A stretch of 64,000 nucleotides of DNA from positions 212,468-276,467 of the forward strand of contig JASJCI010000001.1 in assembly GCA_030066085.1 (NCBI GenBank). Reading direction: 5' to 3'. Of this stretch, positions 16,829-24,852 are shown piece by piece. The DNA comes from Gammaproteobacteria bacterium. Its GTDB lineage: Bacteria; Pseudomonadota; Gammaproteobacteria; GCA-001735895. How positions within the stretch are numbered: position 1 is the stretch's first letter; each line of letters opens with the position of its first letter. The notes under the pieces were generated by a model that was not told the DNA's origin, made no database searches, and saw only the letters and a list, made by a program, of their open reading frames with translations. The position numbers and the translations under genes are program-made.

Positions 16829-17788
16829 ATGTCCGATCCCGAACTCCAGTTCGACGACAACCTGCTCGAGGAGGCACTGGCCTATCCCGACTGGTTCAAG
16901 ATCAGCCTGGGTGATCTCAACGACGATATTGCCGATGCGCGCGCGGCCGGCAAATCCGGCATCGTCGTTTACTACGGCCAGGCTCGCTGCGCCTATTGCG
17001 AGCGCTTGTTCGAGGTCAACCTGGCCGACGAGGGCATCCAGCGCTACCTGCGTGAGCATTTCGACGTGGTGCCGGTCGATATCTGGGGAATCGAGGAGTT
17101 CACCGACACCAACGGCAAGAGTTACAGCGAACGCGAACTGGCGCTGCGTTACGAAACCAATTTCACCCCGTCGCTGGTGTTCTACGACCTGCAGGGCCGG
17201 CCGATTTACCGCATGCGCGGCTATTATCCGAAGTACCAGTTCCGCGCCACCCTGCATTACGTGGCCGAAGGCTTTTACCGCGTGGAAAAATTTCGCGACT
17301 ACCTCGCCCGCGCCGAACCGACCCGGTTCTTCACCAGCGGCGCGTTGATCGAGCGCGATTTTTTTGCCGCCCCGCCCTACGATCTCGATCGGCGCGACCG
17401 GACCGACGCCCGGCCGCTCGCGGTTATCTTCGAACAGGGCGACTGCCACGCCTGCGAACTGCTGCACAGCGGGCCGCTGTCGCAGGCGGAAATCCTGGCG
17501 GAAATCGAAAAGCTGCAGGTCGTGCAGCTCAACCTGTTCGACGACACGCCGGTGGTGACGCCGGGCGGCCGCCAGACTACCGCCGCGCAATGGGGACAGC
17601 AGCTCGAATTGTTTTATACTCCGAGCATCGTGCTGTTCAGCCCGGAGGGAAAAGAAATCATGCGCGTGGATTCGGTAGTTCAGTTCTATCGCCTCTGGGG
17701 CGTCCTCGACTACGTCAATCGGGGCGGCTATGCCAGCGGCATCGACTACCAGAAGTGGCGTCTGCAGGCGCGCGAAACCATCGACTGA
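16829..17788 (+). CDS. Tandem thioredoxin-fold protein with two CxxC sites
   Basis: A 319-residue protein made of two thioredoxin-like domains. The first has C54-A-Y-C57 after a VVYYGQAR strand and the cis-proline loop FTPSLVFYD (P114); the second has C206-H-A-C209 after AVIFEQGD and its own cis-proline loop YTPSIVLFS (P265). Each resembles the SoxW/thioredoxin-related family. No signal peptide or membrane segment is visible, so it may act in the cytoplasm, unusual for SoxW-like proteins. It is followed six bases later by the aldolase gene. Role unknown; a thiol-disulfide relay within one chain is possible. Confidence 0.82.
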   Translation: MSDPELQFDDNLLEEALAYPDWFKISLGDLNDDIADARAAGKSGIVVYYGQARCAYCERLFEVNLADEGIQRYLREHFDVVPVDIWGIEEFTDTNGKSYSERELALRYETNFTPSLVFYDLQGRPIYRMRGYYPKYQFRATLHYVAEGFYRVEKFRDYLARAEPTRFFTSGALIERDFFAAPPYDLDRRDRTDARPLAVIFEQGDCHACELLHSGPLSQAEILAEIEKLQVVQLNLFDDTPVVTPGGRQTTAAQWGQQLELFYTPSIVLFSPEGKEIMRVDSVVQFYRLWGVLDYVNRGGYASGIDYQKWRLQARETID

Positions 17789-17793
17789 ACGCC

Positions 17794-18459
17794 GTGGACG
17801 GCTGCAACCGCGAGGCGCTCGCGCGCCGGGTCATCTCGACCTGTCTGGCCATGGAAACCCGCGGCATCAACCAGGGCAACGCGGGCAATGTCAGCGTGCG
17901 CTTCGGCGACGGATTCCTGATTACGCCCTCGGGCATGGACTATGCGCGCCTGCGGGCCGACGACATCGTCCAGGTCGACCTCGACGGCCAGAGTCACGAT
18001 CGCCTGCAGCCGTCGAGCGAATGGCGCATGCATCGCGACATCTACACGCACTATCCCGCCGCCGGTGCCGTGCTGCACGCGCACTCGACTTTCGCTACCG
18101 CCCTGTCCTGCCTGCGTCTCGATATCCCCGCCTTCCACTACATGGTCGCGGTGGCGGGCGGCGACCGTATTCGCTGTGCCGATTACGCCCTGTTCGGCTC
18201 CCAGGAACTGTCTGACAACATGCTCGCCGCGCTCGAAGACCGGCGTGCCTGCCTGCTGGGCACGCACGGCATGATCTGTTACCACGATGATCTCGACCGA
18301 GTGCTGCGCCTCGGCGTCGAAATCGAGGCGCTGGCGAAGCAGTACCACTTCGCGTGCCAGGGTGGACAGCCGGTGCTGCTCGATACGCAACAAATGCGCG
18401 CGGTACTGGACAGGTTCGCCGATTACGGCAAGCAGAGCGGGGGCGCGGATGAAGATTGA
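17794..18459 (+). CDS. Class II (FucA-type) aldolase, candidate 5-methylthioribulose-1-phosphate aldolase
   Basis: A 221-residue zinc-dependent class II aldolase closely resembling L-fuculose-1-phosphate aldolase, with the zinc ligands E76, H95, H97 and H158 at the same mutual spacing as E73, H92, H94 and H155 in E. coli FucA. The GTG start follows the previous stop by five bases. It overlaps mtnA by 11 bases, so the natural substrate is probably 5-methylthioribulose 1-phosphate. In the known DHAP shunt the Ald2 aldolase splits this to DHAP and 2-(methylthio)acetaldehyde. The alternative, MtnB dehydratase, belongs to the same superfamily, but the sequence is nearer FucA and no other mtn gene is present here. 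Confidence 0.85.
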   Translation: MDGCNREALARRVISTCLAMETRGINQGNAGNVSVRFGDGFLITPSGMDYARLRADDIVQVDLDGQSHDRLQPSSEWRMHRDIYTHYPAAGAVLHAHSTFATALSCLRLDIPAFHYMVAVAGGDRIRCADYALFGSQELSDNMLAALEDRRACLLGTHGMICYHDDLDRVLRLGVEIEALAKQYHFACQGGQPVLLDTQQMRAVLDRFADYGKQSGGADED

Positions 18460-19549
18460 CGGTCGCGCCTGGCGCACTATCTGGCCAACCGACGACGGCT
18501 CCAGCGTCGCGGTCATCGACCAGACCCGCCTGCCGCACGAACTGGTCGTCAGGGAATTACACGGCCTCGACGATACCTGCCTCGCGATTTGTGACATGGT
18601 AGTGCGCGGTGCACCGCTGATTGGCGCCACCGCCGCCTGGGGCTGTTTTCTCGCGCTCAGGACAGACAGCAGCGATGCCGGCCTGCAACGGGCCTGCGCC
18701 GCGCTGCTCGACACGCGCCCGACCGCGGTCAACCTGCGCTGGGCGCTCGAGCGCATGCGAGCCCGGCTTGCCCCGATCGCGCCCGCCGACCGGGTCGAGG
18801 CCGCGCGCAACGAGGCCACCCGTATCTGCAACGAGGATGTTGCGACCAACCGTAGCATCGGCGTCCACGGACTCGCGCTGATCGAATCGATCGCAGCCAC
18901 CAAGCCCGCGGGAGACCCGGTCAATATCCTGACCCACTGCAACGCCGGCTGGCTGGCCACGGTCGACTGGGGTACCGCAACCGCGCCGATCTACCTGGCA
19001 CATGACGCCGGGATCGAGCTGCACGTGTGGGTCGACGAAACCCGCCCGCGCAACCAGGGCGCGCTTACCGCCTGGGAGCTCGGACATCACGGCGTCCCGC
19101 ATACCTATATCGTGGACAATGCCGGCGGCCACCTGATGCAGCGCCGGGAAGTCGATATCTGTCTCGTCGGCAGCGATCGCACGACCCGCAGCGGTGACGT
19201 CTGCAACAAGATCGGGACTTACCTCAAGGCACTGGCCGCGCACGATAACGGGATCCCGTTTTACGCCTGCCTGCCGGGAACGACCATCGACTGGGAACTG
19301 GACGACGGGATTGCGCAGATACCGATCGAGCATCGCCGGGCGGACGAAGTGGAGCGCATCACGGGTCGGCTCGCGCAGGGCGGCATCGGCAGCACGACGA
19401 TCACGCCCGTCGGCAGCCCGGCGGCAAACCACGCCTTCGATGTGACACCGTCCAGGCTGGTAACCGGGCTGATCACGGAGCGCGGCGTGCTGGCAGCAGA
19501 CAGCGACTCCATAGCCGCCGCCTTCGGCCGCAGCGCGGTGTCCGCCTAG
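18449..19549 (+). CDS. mtnA: S-methyl-5-thioribose-1-phosphate isomerase MtnA
   Basis: A 366-residue aldose-ketose isomerase converting 5-methylthioribose 1-phosphate to the ribulose form in methylthioadenosine salvage. Family features include MVVRGAPLIGATAAWG, the catalytic cysteine C164 (THCNAGWLAT), TRPRNQGALTAWEL and the catalytic aspartate D243 (GSDRTTRSGDVCNKIGTY). The ATG at 18449 lies inside the aldolase gene (11-base overlap), indicating coupled translation. Its stop overlaps the convergent O-methyltransferase by four bases. The MTA phosphorylase needed upstream is not in the window. Confidence 0.93.
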   Translation: MKIDGRAWRTIWPTDDGSSVAVIDQTRLPHELVVRELHGLDDTCLAICDMVVRGAPLIGATAAWGCFLALRTDSSDAGLQRACAALLDTRPTAVNLRWALERMRARLAPIAPADRVEAARNEATRICNEDVATNRSIGVHGLALIESIAATKPAGDPVNILTHCNAGWLATVDWGTATAPIYLAHDAGIELHVWVDETRPRNQGALTAWELGHHGVPHTYIVDNAGGHLMQRREVDICLVGSDRTTRSGDVCNKIGTYLKALAAHDNGIPFYACLPGTTIDWELDDGIAQIPIEHRRADEVERITGRLAQGGIGSTTITPVGSPAANHAFDVTPSRLVTGLITERGVLAADSDSIAAAFGRSAVSA

Positions 19550-20214
19550 AGATACTTCCTGATCAGGGTCAGGCCATCCCCGATCGGGATCAACGACAGG
19601 TCGTAACGCCCCTTGGCACGCTCGTGAATCCAGGCGTTGACCTCGCGCAGGGCGATCGTATCCTCGTCCTGGTCGGACGGGTCCGCGACCGTTCCGCTCC
19701 AGAGGACGTTGTCCAGCATGACCAGCCCGCCGGCACGCACCAGCACCAGGCAGGCCTCGACATAAGCGCGATAACCCGTCTTGTCGGCATCGATATAAGC
19801 AAAGTCGTACTCGCCCTCGAAACCCTCGTCGAGCATCCGCTCCAGCGTCGCCTGCGCCGGTCCGAGCTGCAGGTCGATGCGGTTGGCCACGTCGGCTGCC
19901 TGCCAGTGTTCGCGCGCCACGCTGGTGAAGGTATCGCTGGTATCGCAGCAGGTCAGGTGCAGATCGGGCATCGCCATCGTCAGCCATAGCGAGGTATAGC
20001 CGGTGAAGGTGCCGATTTCGAGACCCTTGCGAGCACCGATCGTCTTGCACAGCAGCTTGATCAGCTGCACCTGTTCGGGTGAGCTGATCATGTTGGCTTC
20101 GGGCATTTCCAGTGTTCGTTGTCGCAGCCGGGCACAGGCTTCCGGTTCGTGCAGGGAAACGTCGAGCAGGTATTGTTGCAGCCGGTCGTCGAGGCCGATC
20201 GAGGCGGTAGACAT
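19546..20214 (-). CDS. Class I O-methyltransferase (caffeoyl-CoA OMT type)
   Basis: A 222-residue SAM-dependent methyltransferase of the cation-dependent caffeoyl-CoA/catechol family. The SAM-binding motif I is GLEIGTFTGYTSLWL, followed by the acidic D of CCDTSD and the metal-binding FAYIDADKTGY; VMLDNVLWSG closes the core. Many bacteria carry one such gene of unknown acceptor. It converges with mtnA and is divergent from the GST gene. Confidence 0.9.
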   Translation of the reverse strand: MSTASIGLDDRLQQYLLDVSLHEPEACARLRQRTLEMPEANMISSPEQVQLIKLLCKTIGARKGLEIGTFTGYTSLWLTMAMPDLHLTCCDTSDTFTSVAREHWQAADVANRIDLQLGPAQATLERMLDEGFEGEYDFAYIDADKTGYRAYVEACLVLVRAGGLVMLDNVLWSGTVADPSDQDEDTIALREVNAWIHERAKGRYDLSLIPIGDGLTLIRKYL

Positions 20215-20370
20215 AACGGAACTCCAGTATGCAGGGAGCAGACCGGGTTACGGTGTTCCGGCGCCCGGCGGAGAACCTTTCTTCGGCCTGTCGCGCCGCT
20301 TGAGATTCTCCTCGCCCGCCCCCAAGTGGTATTATCGCGCTCATTCTGAACCAGGCTGGAAAACATCTCA

Positions 20371-21030
20371 ATGGCCATTCGATTGATCAGTTTCAAGACC
20401 TGCCCCTTCGTGCAAAGGGCAGTGATCACCCTTAAACACAAGCAGATCGATTTCGATATCGAGTTCATCGACCTTGCCGACCCGCCGGAATGGTTTCACC
20501 GGATATCGCCGTTGGGCAAGGTCCCGGTGCTGGAGGTCGACGGCGAGATACTTTTCGAGTCGGCGGTCATCAACGAGTACCTCGACGAGATCACCGGTGG
20601 CGAACTGCAGCCCCGTGATCCGCTGGCACGAGCCCGCAACCGGGCCTGGATCGAGTTCGCCTCGGACATGCTCGGAAACCTCTATAACATGAAAATGAGC
20701 CGCGACGAGGAACGCTACCTGCGCTACCGCAATACGCTGGCCGATCAGTTGCGGCGCGTCGAACAGCGCCTCGGCGACGGCCCCTGGTTCAACGGCGATC
20801 AGTTCACGCTTTGCGACACGGCGTTTGCCCCCTTTTTCCGCCAGGACAGCGTCGCCGACGGCAAGCTTGCCGTGCTCGATGCGGCCGATATGCCGAAAAC
20901 AGCTGCCTGGGCCGGACGCCTGCTGGCGCTGCCCGAGGTGCGCGACTCGGTGGTCGATGAATTCGAGGACCTCTATCTCGCGGCGATGCGCAACAACGGT
21001 TCCTACAGCCTCGTCCGGCTGGCGGCCTGA
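20371..21030 (+). CDS. Glutathione S-transferase family protein
   Basis: A 219-residue soluble GST. The N-terminal thioredoxin-fold domain starts MAIRLISFKTCPFVQRAVI, with C11 in the omega/DHAR-type CPFVQR active site, and contains the glutathione-binding GKVPVLEVDGEILFESAVI; the C-terminal helical domain follows from ~85. The active-site cysteine suggests glutathione-dependent reduction or dehydroascorbate-type activity rather than classical conjugation. It is 25 bases upstream of fpr on the same strand, which suggests a shared redox or oxidative-stress role. Confidence 0.9.
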   Translation: MAIRLISFKTCPFVQRAVITLKHKQIDFDIEFIDLADPPEWFHRISPLGKVPVLEVDGEILFESAVINEYLDEITGGELQPRDPLARARNRAWIEFASDMLGNLYNMKMSRDEERYLRYRNTLADQLRRVEQRLGDGPWFNGDQFTLCDTAFAPFFRQDSVADGKLAVLDAADMPKTAAWAGRLLALPEVRDSVVDEFEDLYLAAMRNNGSYSLVRLAA

Positions 21031-21055
21031 GCGATGACGGCAAGGAACTAGCGCC

Positions 21056-21799
21056 ATGTCCAACTGGCTTACCGGCAGGGTTGTCGAGAATCGGCGGCAC
21101 AACGAATACCTGACCGCGCTGGTCATCGATGTCGAGCTCGACGGTTACGAGGCCGGGCAGTTCGTGCGCATCGGCCTGCCCGACGGTAACGAGGTCGTCG
21201 CCCGCCCCTATTCGCTGGTCAACACGCCCGAGGAGCAGCACCTCGAGGTCTACTTCAACATCGTCGAGGAAGGACCGCTGTCACCCCGGCTGTTCGCGCT
21301 CGAGGCCGGTGATCAAATCCTGGTTGCCGACAATCCTTCGGGCTTCCTGACCATCAGTGAAGTGCCCGCGACGAAACACCTGTGGATGATCGCCACCGGA
21401 ACCGGTATCGGGCCTTTTCTCTCGATCCTGAGAAGCCGGCCGGTGTGGGAACAGTTCGAAAAAGTGGTGTTGTGTTACTCGGTAAGCTACGCGCACGAAC
21501 TCGCTTACCAGCCGGTCATCGACGAGATCGCCGGTGCGCAACCCGAAGCCTTCGCCTACGTTCCGATCGTGACGCGCGAAGCCTGTCCCGGCGCGCTGGG
21601 CAAGCGCGTGCCGCTGCTGATGGCTGACGGCAGTCTCGAGGCGCATACCGGGCTCGACATCAACGCCGAGGACTCGCACTTCATGATGTGCGGCAGTTCC
21701 GCGATGATCGAGGACGTCGGCGAGCAGCTGAAAACGCGCGGCATGAAAAAGCATCGCCGCCGCGATCCGGGTCACTTCACTACCGAAAAGTACCACTAG
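21056..21799 (+). CDS. fpr: Ferredoxin/flavodoxin-NADP+ reductase
   Basis: A 247-residue FAD enzyme that passes electrons between NADPH and ferredoxin or flavodoxin. The FAD domain carries RPYSLVNTPEEQHLEVYF (the RxYS motif) and the NADP domain GTGIGPFLSILRS; MMCGSSAMIEDV near the C-terminus is the usual nucleotide-binding CG motif, and the chain ends KYH, close to the aromatic or charged ends of the Fpr family. AAGGA ten bases before the ATG supports the start. Confidence 0.93.
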   Translation: MSNWLTGRVVENRRHNEYLTALVIDVELDGYEAGQFVRIGLPDGNEVVARPYSLVNTPEEQHLEVYFNIVEEGPLSPRLFALEAGDQILVADNPSGFLTISEVPATKHLWMIATGTGIGPFLSILRSRPVWEQFEKVVLCYSVSYAHELAYQPVIDEIAGAQPEAFAYVPIVTREACPGALGKRVPLLMADGSLEAHTGLDINAEDSHFMMCGSSAMIEDVGEQLKTRGMKKHRRRDPGHFTTEKYH

Positions 21800-21823
21800 C
21801 GCCCTGCGCCGGGCGCGCGCGTG

Positions 21824-22450
21824 CTAGCCGCCCTCGAGCACCTCTATCAGCGACAGGGTCATGCGCGCGGTTGCCCCCCACAGCAATTCACCATCGTAAT
21901 GCTCGAAGTAAACCACCGGCCAGGGACGCCGTGACCGCGGGTGCCTGCGCTCCTCCGTGCGGTAATTCGAGCGCCGGGCAAGCCAGGCCAGCGGAATCGT
22001 AAATGCGCGCGCAACCTCGGTGCTGTCGAGCCGCAGGTCGTACGGCCAGGGCAACACGCCGACGTAAGGCCGTACCTGGAACTCGCTGATCGTGTGGTGG
22101 TGATTGATGTAACCGAGCACGTCGACGTCGGCCGCATCGATGCCGACTTCCTCGCCGGCCTCGCGCAGCGCGGTATCCAGCAGGCTTGAGTCCTCGTCAT
22201 CGCGCTTGCCTCCGGCAAAAGCTACCTGGCCACTGTGCCGATCACCCTCGAACTGCGTGCGACGAATGTACAGCAGATGCCAGGCATCTTCGACGCGCAG
22301 GAACGGCACCAGCACGGCCGCCTCGCGGGCCGAATCGCCGAGTAATTCCGGCGGTACGTCGTAGGTCGTGTCGCGCTGGTCGTGCAGGCGCTGGCGAATT
22401 TGTTCGCTCGACAGCCGGTCGAGGTCAGGCACGCCGGATGTCATTGCCAC
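21824..22450 (-). CDS. nudL: Nudix hydrolase, CoA pyrophosphatase NudL-like
   Basis: A 208-residue Nudix protein. It has the UPF0035 signature of coenzyme A pyrophosphatases (AAVLVPFLRVEDAWHLLYIRRT) ahead of a full Nudix box (GGKRDDEDSSLLDTALREAG, then EEVGI). NudL-type enzymes hydrolyse CoA or its derivatives to 3',5'-ADP and phosphopantetheine. Its start lies inside the DUF1289 gene (26-base overlap), so it is the third gene of a tightly packed radical SAM-DUF1289-nudL unit. Confidence 0.88.
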   Translation of the reverse strand: MAMTSGVPDLDRLSSEQIRQRLHDQRDTTYDVPPELLGDSAREAAVLVPFLRVEDAWHLLYIRRTQFEGDRHSGQVAFAGGKRDDEDSSLLDTALREAGEEVGIDAADVDVLGYINHHHTISEFQVRPYVGVLPWPYDLRLDSTEVARAFTIPLAWLARRSNYRTEERRHPRSRRPWPVVYFEHYDGELLWGATARMTLSLIEVLEGG

Positions 22451-22622
22451 GTGCCGCGGCGCGTTCCAGCACAGCGCGACGCTCGCTTTCGCTGGCCTCG
22501 CGCCAGGCGCAGATTTCGTCGATGCTGCGGAAACAGCCGACGCAGATATCGTCGTCGTCGAGCGTGCAAATATTGATGCACGGCGACTCTACCGGGTTGA
22601 TGTCAGTATCCGAAGTGGCCAT
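22425..22622 (-). CDS. DUF1289 cysteine-rich small protein
   Basis: A 65-residue protein with the DUF1289 pattern: SPCINICTLDDDDICVGCFR followed by SIDEICAW, giving four closely spaced cysteines that could bind iron-sulfur or zinc. The ATG at 22622 is used because the conserved domain begins soon after it. It overlaps the radical SAM gene by 20 bases and nudL by 26. Function unknown; family members are common next to redox or radical genes. Confidence 0.85.
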   Translation of the reverse strand: MATSDTDINPVESPCINICTLDDDDICVGCFRSIDEICAWREASESERRAVLERAAARGNDIRRA

Positions 22623-23502
22623 GTTCAAATTCCGGGTGTAGCCTGAAATATTCGATCGCTTCGTCGATCTGCGCCAACAGCCGCGCCTTGTCGCGGCCGA
22701 GTACGCCCCTGAGCACCAGGTGGTTGGACGCATGGTCGCTGCGAAAAACCGTTGCGTCGAGTTCGGTAGCCGCAATCAGGGTTTTCATTTCCTCGCAGAG
22801 TTCCACGCTATCCAGCTCCTCGAAGCCCTGCTCGAAACCCGCCTCGAAGCGCTCGCGCCCCCGGTAAAAGGTCAGCACCAGGGTCGCCAGGTAATCGGGC
22901 CTGGATTCGTTGACCAGCCGCGCCGAGGCCAGCGCGTGCCGCCGGCTCAGCCGGCGCCCGCCCAGGCCGTTCAGGATCATGACCGAGGTCTTGATGCCGG
23001 CCTCACGGGCGCGCAGCAGCGCGCTGACGGTAGTGTCGTGAGTTTCACCCTTGTCGACTTGCCTGAGCACGTCGTCGTCACCACTTTCCGCGCCAACGTA
23101 GATGATACCCAGGCCCAGTTCGCGCAGTTCGGCGAGTTCGTCGTCATGTTTACGCTTCAGGTTGGATGGCAGGCAGTAGGCGCCGACCCGGGATACCGAC
23201 GGCAGCTGATCACGGATCGCGCGCAGGATCGTTCGCAAACGCCGCATCGACAGCACCAGCGCATCACCGTCGGCGAGAAACACGCGGCGCGGCGCAAGCC
23301 CCTGCTCGGCACAGGCGCTGATTTCAGCCAGCACCTCGGCTTCGGGGCGCGGACGAAACTTCTTTTGCGGGTCGGTATACATCTCGCAGTAGGTGCAGCG
23401 ATTCCAGCTGCAGCCGTTGGTGACCTGCAATATCAGTGAGCGCGCTTCGCTCGGCGGACGAAACAGCGGCTCGATGTAGCGGACTGGCGGCGTGGCAAAC
23501 AT
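22603..23502 (-). CDS. Radical SAM protein with CX4CX2C cluster motif
   Basis: A 299-residue radical SAM enzyme (COG1032-like, without a cobalamin domain). The iron-sulfur site is NGCSWNRCTYCEMY, spacing the three cysteines C-x4-C-x2-C rather than the usual C-x3-C-x2-C. YVGAESGDDDVLRQVDKG and TSVMILNGLGG are typical downstream SAM-binding segments. It heads the operon with DUF1289 and nudL. The reaction is unknown. It is divergent from dmdA, sharing a 241-base intergenic region. Confidence 0.87.
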   Translation of the reverse strand: MFATPPVRYIEPLFRPPSEARSLILQVTNGCSWNRCTYCEMYTDPQKKFRPRPEAEVLAEISACAEQGLAPRRVFLADGDALVLSMRRLRTILRAIRDQLPSVSRVGAYCLPSNLKRKHDDELAELRELGLGIIYVGAESGDDDVLRQVDKGETHDTTVSALLRAREAGIKTSVMILNGLGGRRLSRRHALASARLVNESRPDYLATLVLTFYRGRERFEAGFEQGFEELDSVELCEEMKTLIAATELDATVFRSDHASNHLVLRGVLGRDKARLLAQIDEAIEYFRLHPEFEHGHFGY

Positions 23503-23663
23503 GCCGCTAAAGCGTAGTCAAATACACAGTTGCAGACAAGTCGGCATGCCGGGGTATGCGCAGCGGCGCCCTGTTACCCGCGCCGCTGGAAAACCTCCCG
23601 CCCCGACCGGGTTCGGGCTGCTGGTCGCAGCCAGGCAATTGAATGCTGCTGCGAGAACAGTCG

Positions 23664-23682
23664 TTAATTGTCAGACAAATCA
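23664..23682. promoter_or_regulatory. GntR/FadR-type operator upstream of dmdA
   Basis: TTAATTGTCAGACAAATCA matches the acuI-gntR intergenic site (14171-14190) base for base except for one missing T. The core TTGTCAGACAA is a perfect 11-base palindrome. It overlaps the -35 box of the dmdA promoter, a standard repressor position. Confidence 0.75.
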
Positions 23683-23696
23683 AAAAAGTCTAGCAT
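23668..23696 (+). promoter_or_regulatory. Candidate sigma-70 promoter of dmdA
   Basis: TTGTCA (23668-23673, 5/6 to TTGACA) and TAGCAT (23691-23696, 4/6 to TATAAT) are separated by exactly 17 bases, 48 bases upstream of the dmdA start. The -35 box is part of the palindromic operator. Confidence 0.55.
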
Positions 23697-23743
23697 TGCG
23701 CCCTCGACCCTTCCCCTGCAACCAGAGATCGAGGCATTACCGC

Positions 23744-24850
23744 GTGGCCGACAAAGTATTGAGCATCTCCCGGCGCACTCGCGCCACCCCGTTCAGTCGC
23801 CGGGTCGAAGCCGCCGGCGTACGCGGCTATACCGTCTACAACCACATGCTGTTGCCGACCTATTTCGAAAGCAACGAGTTCGATTACTGGCACCTGTGCC
23901 AGGACGTGCAGGTCTGGGACGTATCCTGCGAACGCCAGATCGAATTGCAGGGACCCGACAGCATGCGCCTGGCGCAGCTGATGACGCCACGCGACATTTC
24001 GCGCTGCGCCGTCGGCCAGGGCCTGTACGCGCCACTGTGTGACAGCGAGGGCGGCGTGGTCAACGATCCCGTCATCATCAAGCTCGCCGATGACCACTGG
24101 TGGATTTCGATTGCCGACAGCGACGTCGCACTGTGGGCCGACGGCCTCGCGCAGGGTTACGGGCTCGATGTCAGGGTCGGCGAAGCCGAGGTCTGGCCGC
24201 TGGCGGTGCAGGGCCCGAAGGCGGAGACCCTGGTCAGCCGCGTATTCGGCGACGAAGTTCCCGGCATTCGTTTCTTTCGCTCCAAAATGCTCGAATTTCG
24301 CGGCCACGAATTCATGGTCATGCGCTCGGGCTACAGCAAACAGGGCGGCTTCGAGATATACGTCGACGACGCCACGCTCGCCGAGCCCCTGTGGGATGCG
24401 CTGTTCGAAGCCGGCCTGGACCTGAACGTGCGCGCCGGCGGACCCAACCTGATGGAGCGGATCGAGAGCGGGCTGCTGTCCTACGGCAACGACATGACCC
24501 GCGACAACACGCCGTTCGAGTGCGGCCTGGATGCATTCGTCGATCTCGATGCCGATATCGAGTCGATCAGCCTGCCGGCGCTGCGTCGACTCAAGGGTGA
24601 GCACAAGAAACAGCTGGTGGGTCTGGTATTCGACCAGATGGTGGTCATCGACGCGTTCGAGATCGAGGCCGACGGCAGCCTGGTCGGCGACATTCGCTCG
24701 CATGCCTGGTCACCGCGCCATTCCAGTTACCTCGCGATGGCAATGATGAGCCGCGCTTATCTGGCCAGGCACTCGACCGTCAAGATTAACGATAAAATAG
24801 CCCGCATCGTCGACCTGCCGTTCGACTTCGACGCCATTAGCGAGGATTGA
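23744..24850 (+). CDS. dmdA: Dimethylsulfoniopropionate demethylase DmdA (GcvT family)
   Basis: A 368-residue tetrahydrofolate-dependent methyltransferase of the GcvT fold. It shows the DmdA rather than the aminomethyltransferase pattern: TPFSRRVEAAG, YTVYNHMLLP, VQVWDVSCERQIEL, WWISIADSDV, RSGYSKQGGFEIYV, LMERIESGLLSYGNDM and PFECGLDAFVDLDAD all resemble the SAR11 enzyme as I recall it, and the length agrees (369). DmdA moves one methyl group of DMSP to tetrahydrofolate, leaving methylmercaptopropionate, which is later broken down to methanethiol. The GTG at 23744 is preferred on length and similarity. metY starts two bases after the stop. A DmdA-like paralogue acting on another methylated compound is possible. 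Confidence 0.85.
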   Translation: MADKVLSISRRTRATPFSRRVEAAGVRGYTVYNHMLLPTYFESNEFDYWHLCQDVQVWDVSCERQIELQGPDSMRLAQLMTPRDISRCAVGQGLYAPLCDSEGGVVNDPVIIKLADDHWWISIADSDVALWADGLAQGYGLDVRVGEAEVWPLAVQGPKAETLVSRVFGDEVPGIRFFRSKMLEFRGHEFMVMRSGYSKQGGFEIYVDDATLAEPLWDALFEAGLDLNVRAGGPNLMERIESGLLSYGNDMTRDNTPFECGLDAFVDLDADIESISLPALRRLKGEHKKQLVGLVFDQMVVIDAFEIEADGSLVGDIRSHAWSPRHSSYLAMAMMSRAYLARHSTVKINDKIARIVDLPFDFDAISED

Positions 24851-24852
24851 TC

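Noticed and set aside
18208..18219. A third site similar to the GntR operator (CTGTCTGACAAC)
   Set aside because: It lies inside the aldolase coding sequence, encodes conserved residues (LSDN), and lacks the flanking bases shared by the two intergenic sites.
23492..23743. An 84-codon N-terminal extension of DmdA
   Set aside because: The extra residues contain the operator and promoter region and have no similarity to DmdA; the GTG at 23744 gives the normal length.
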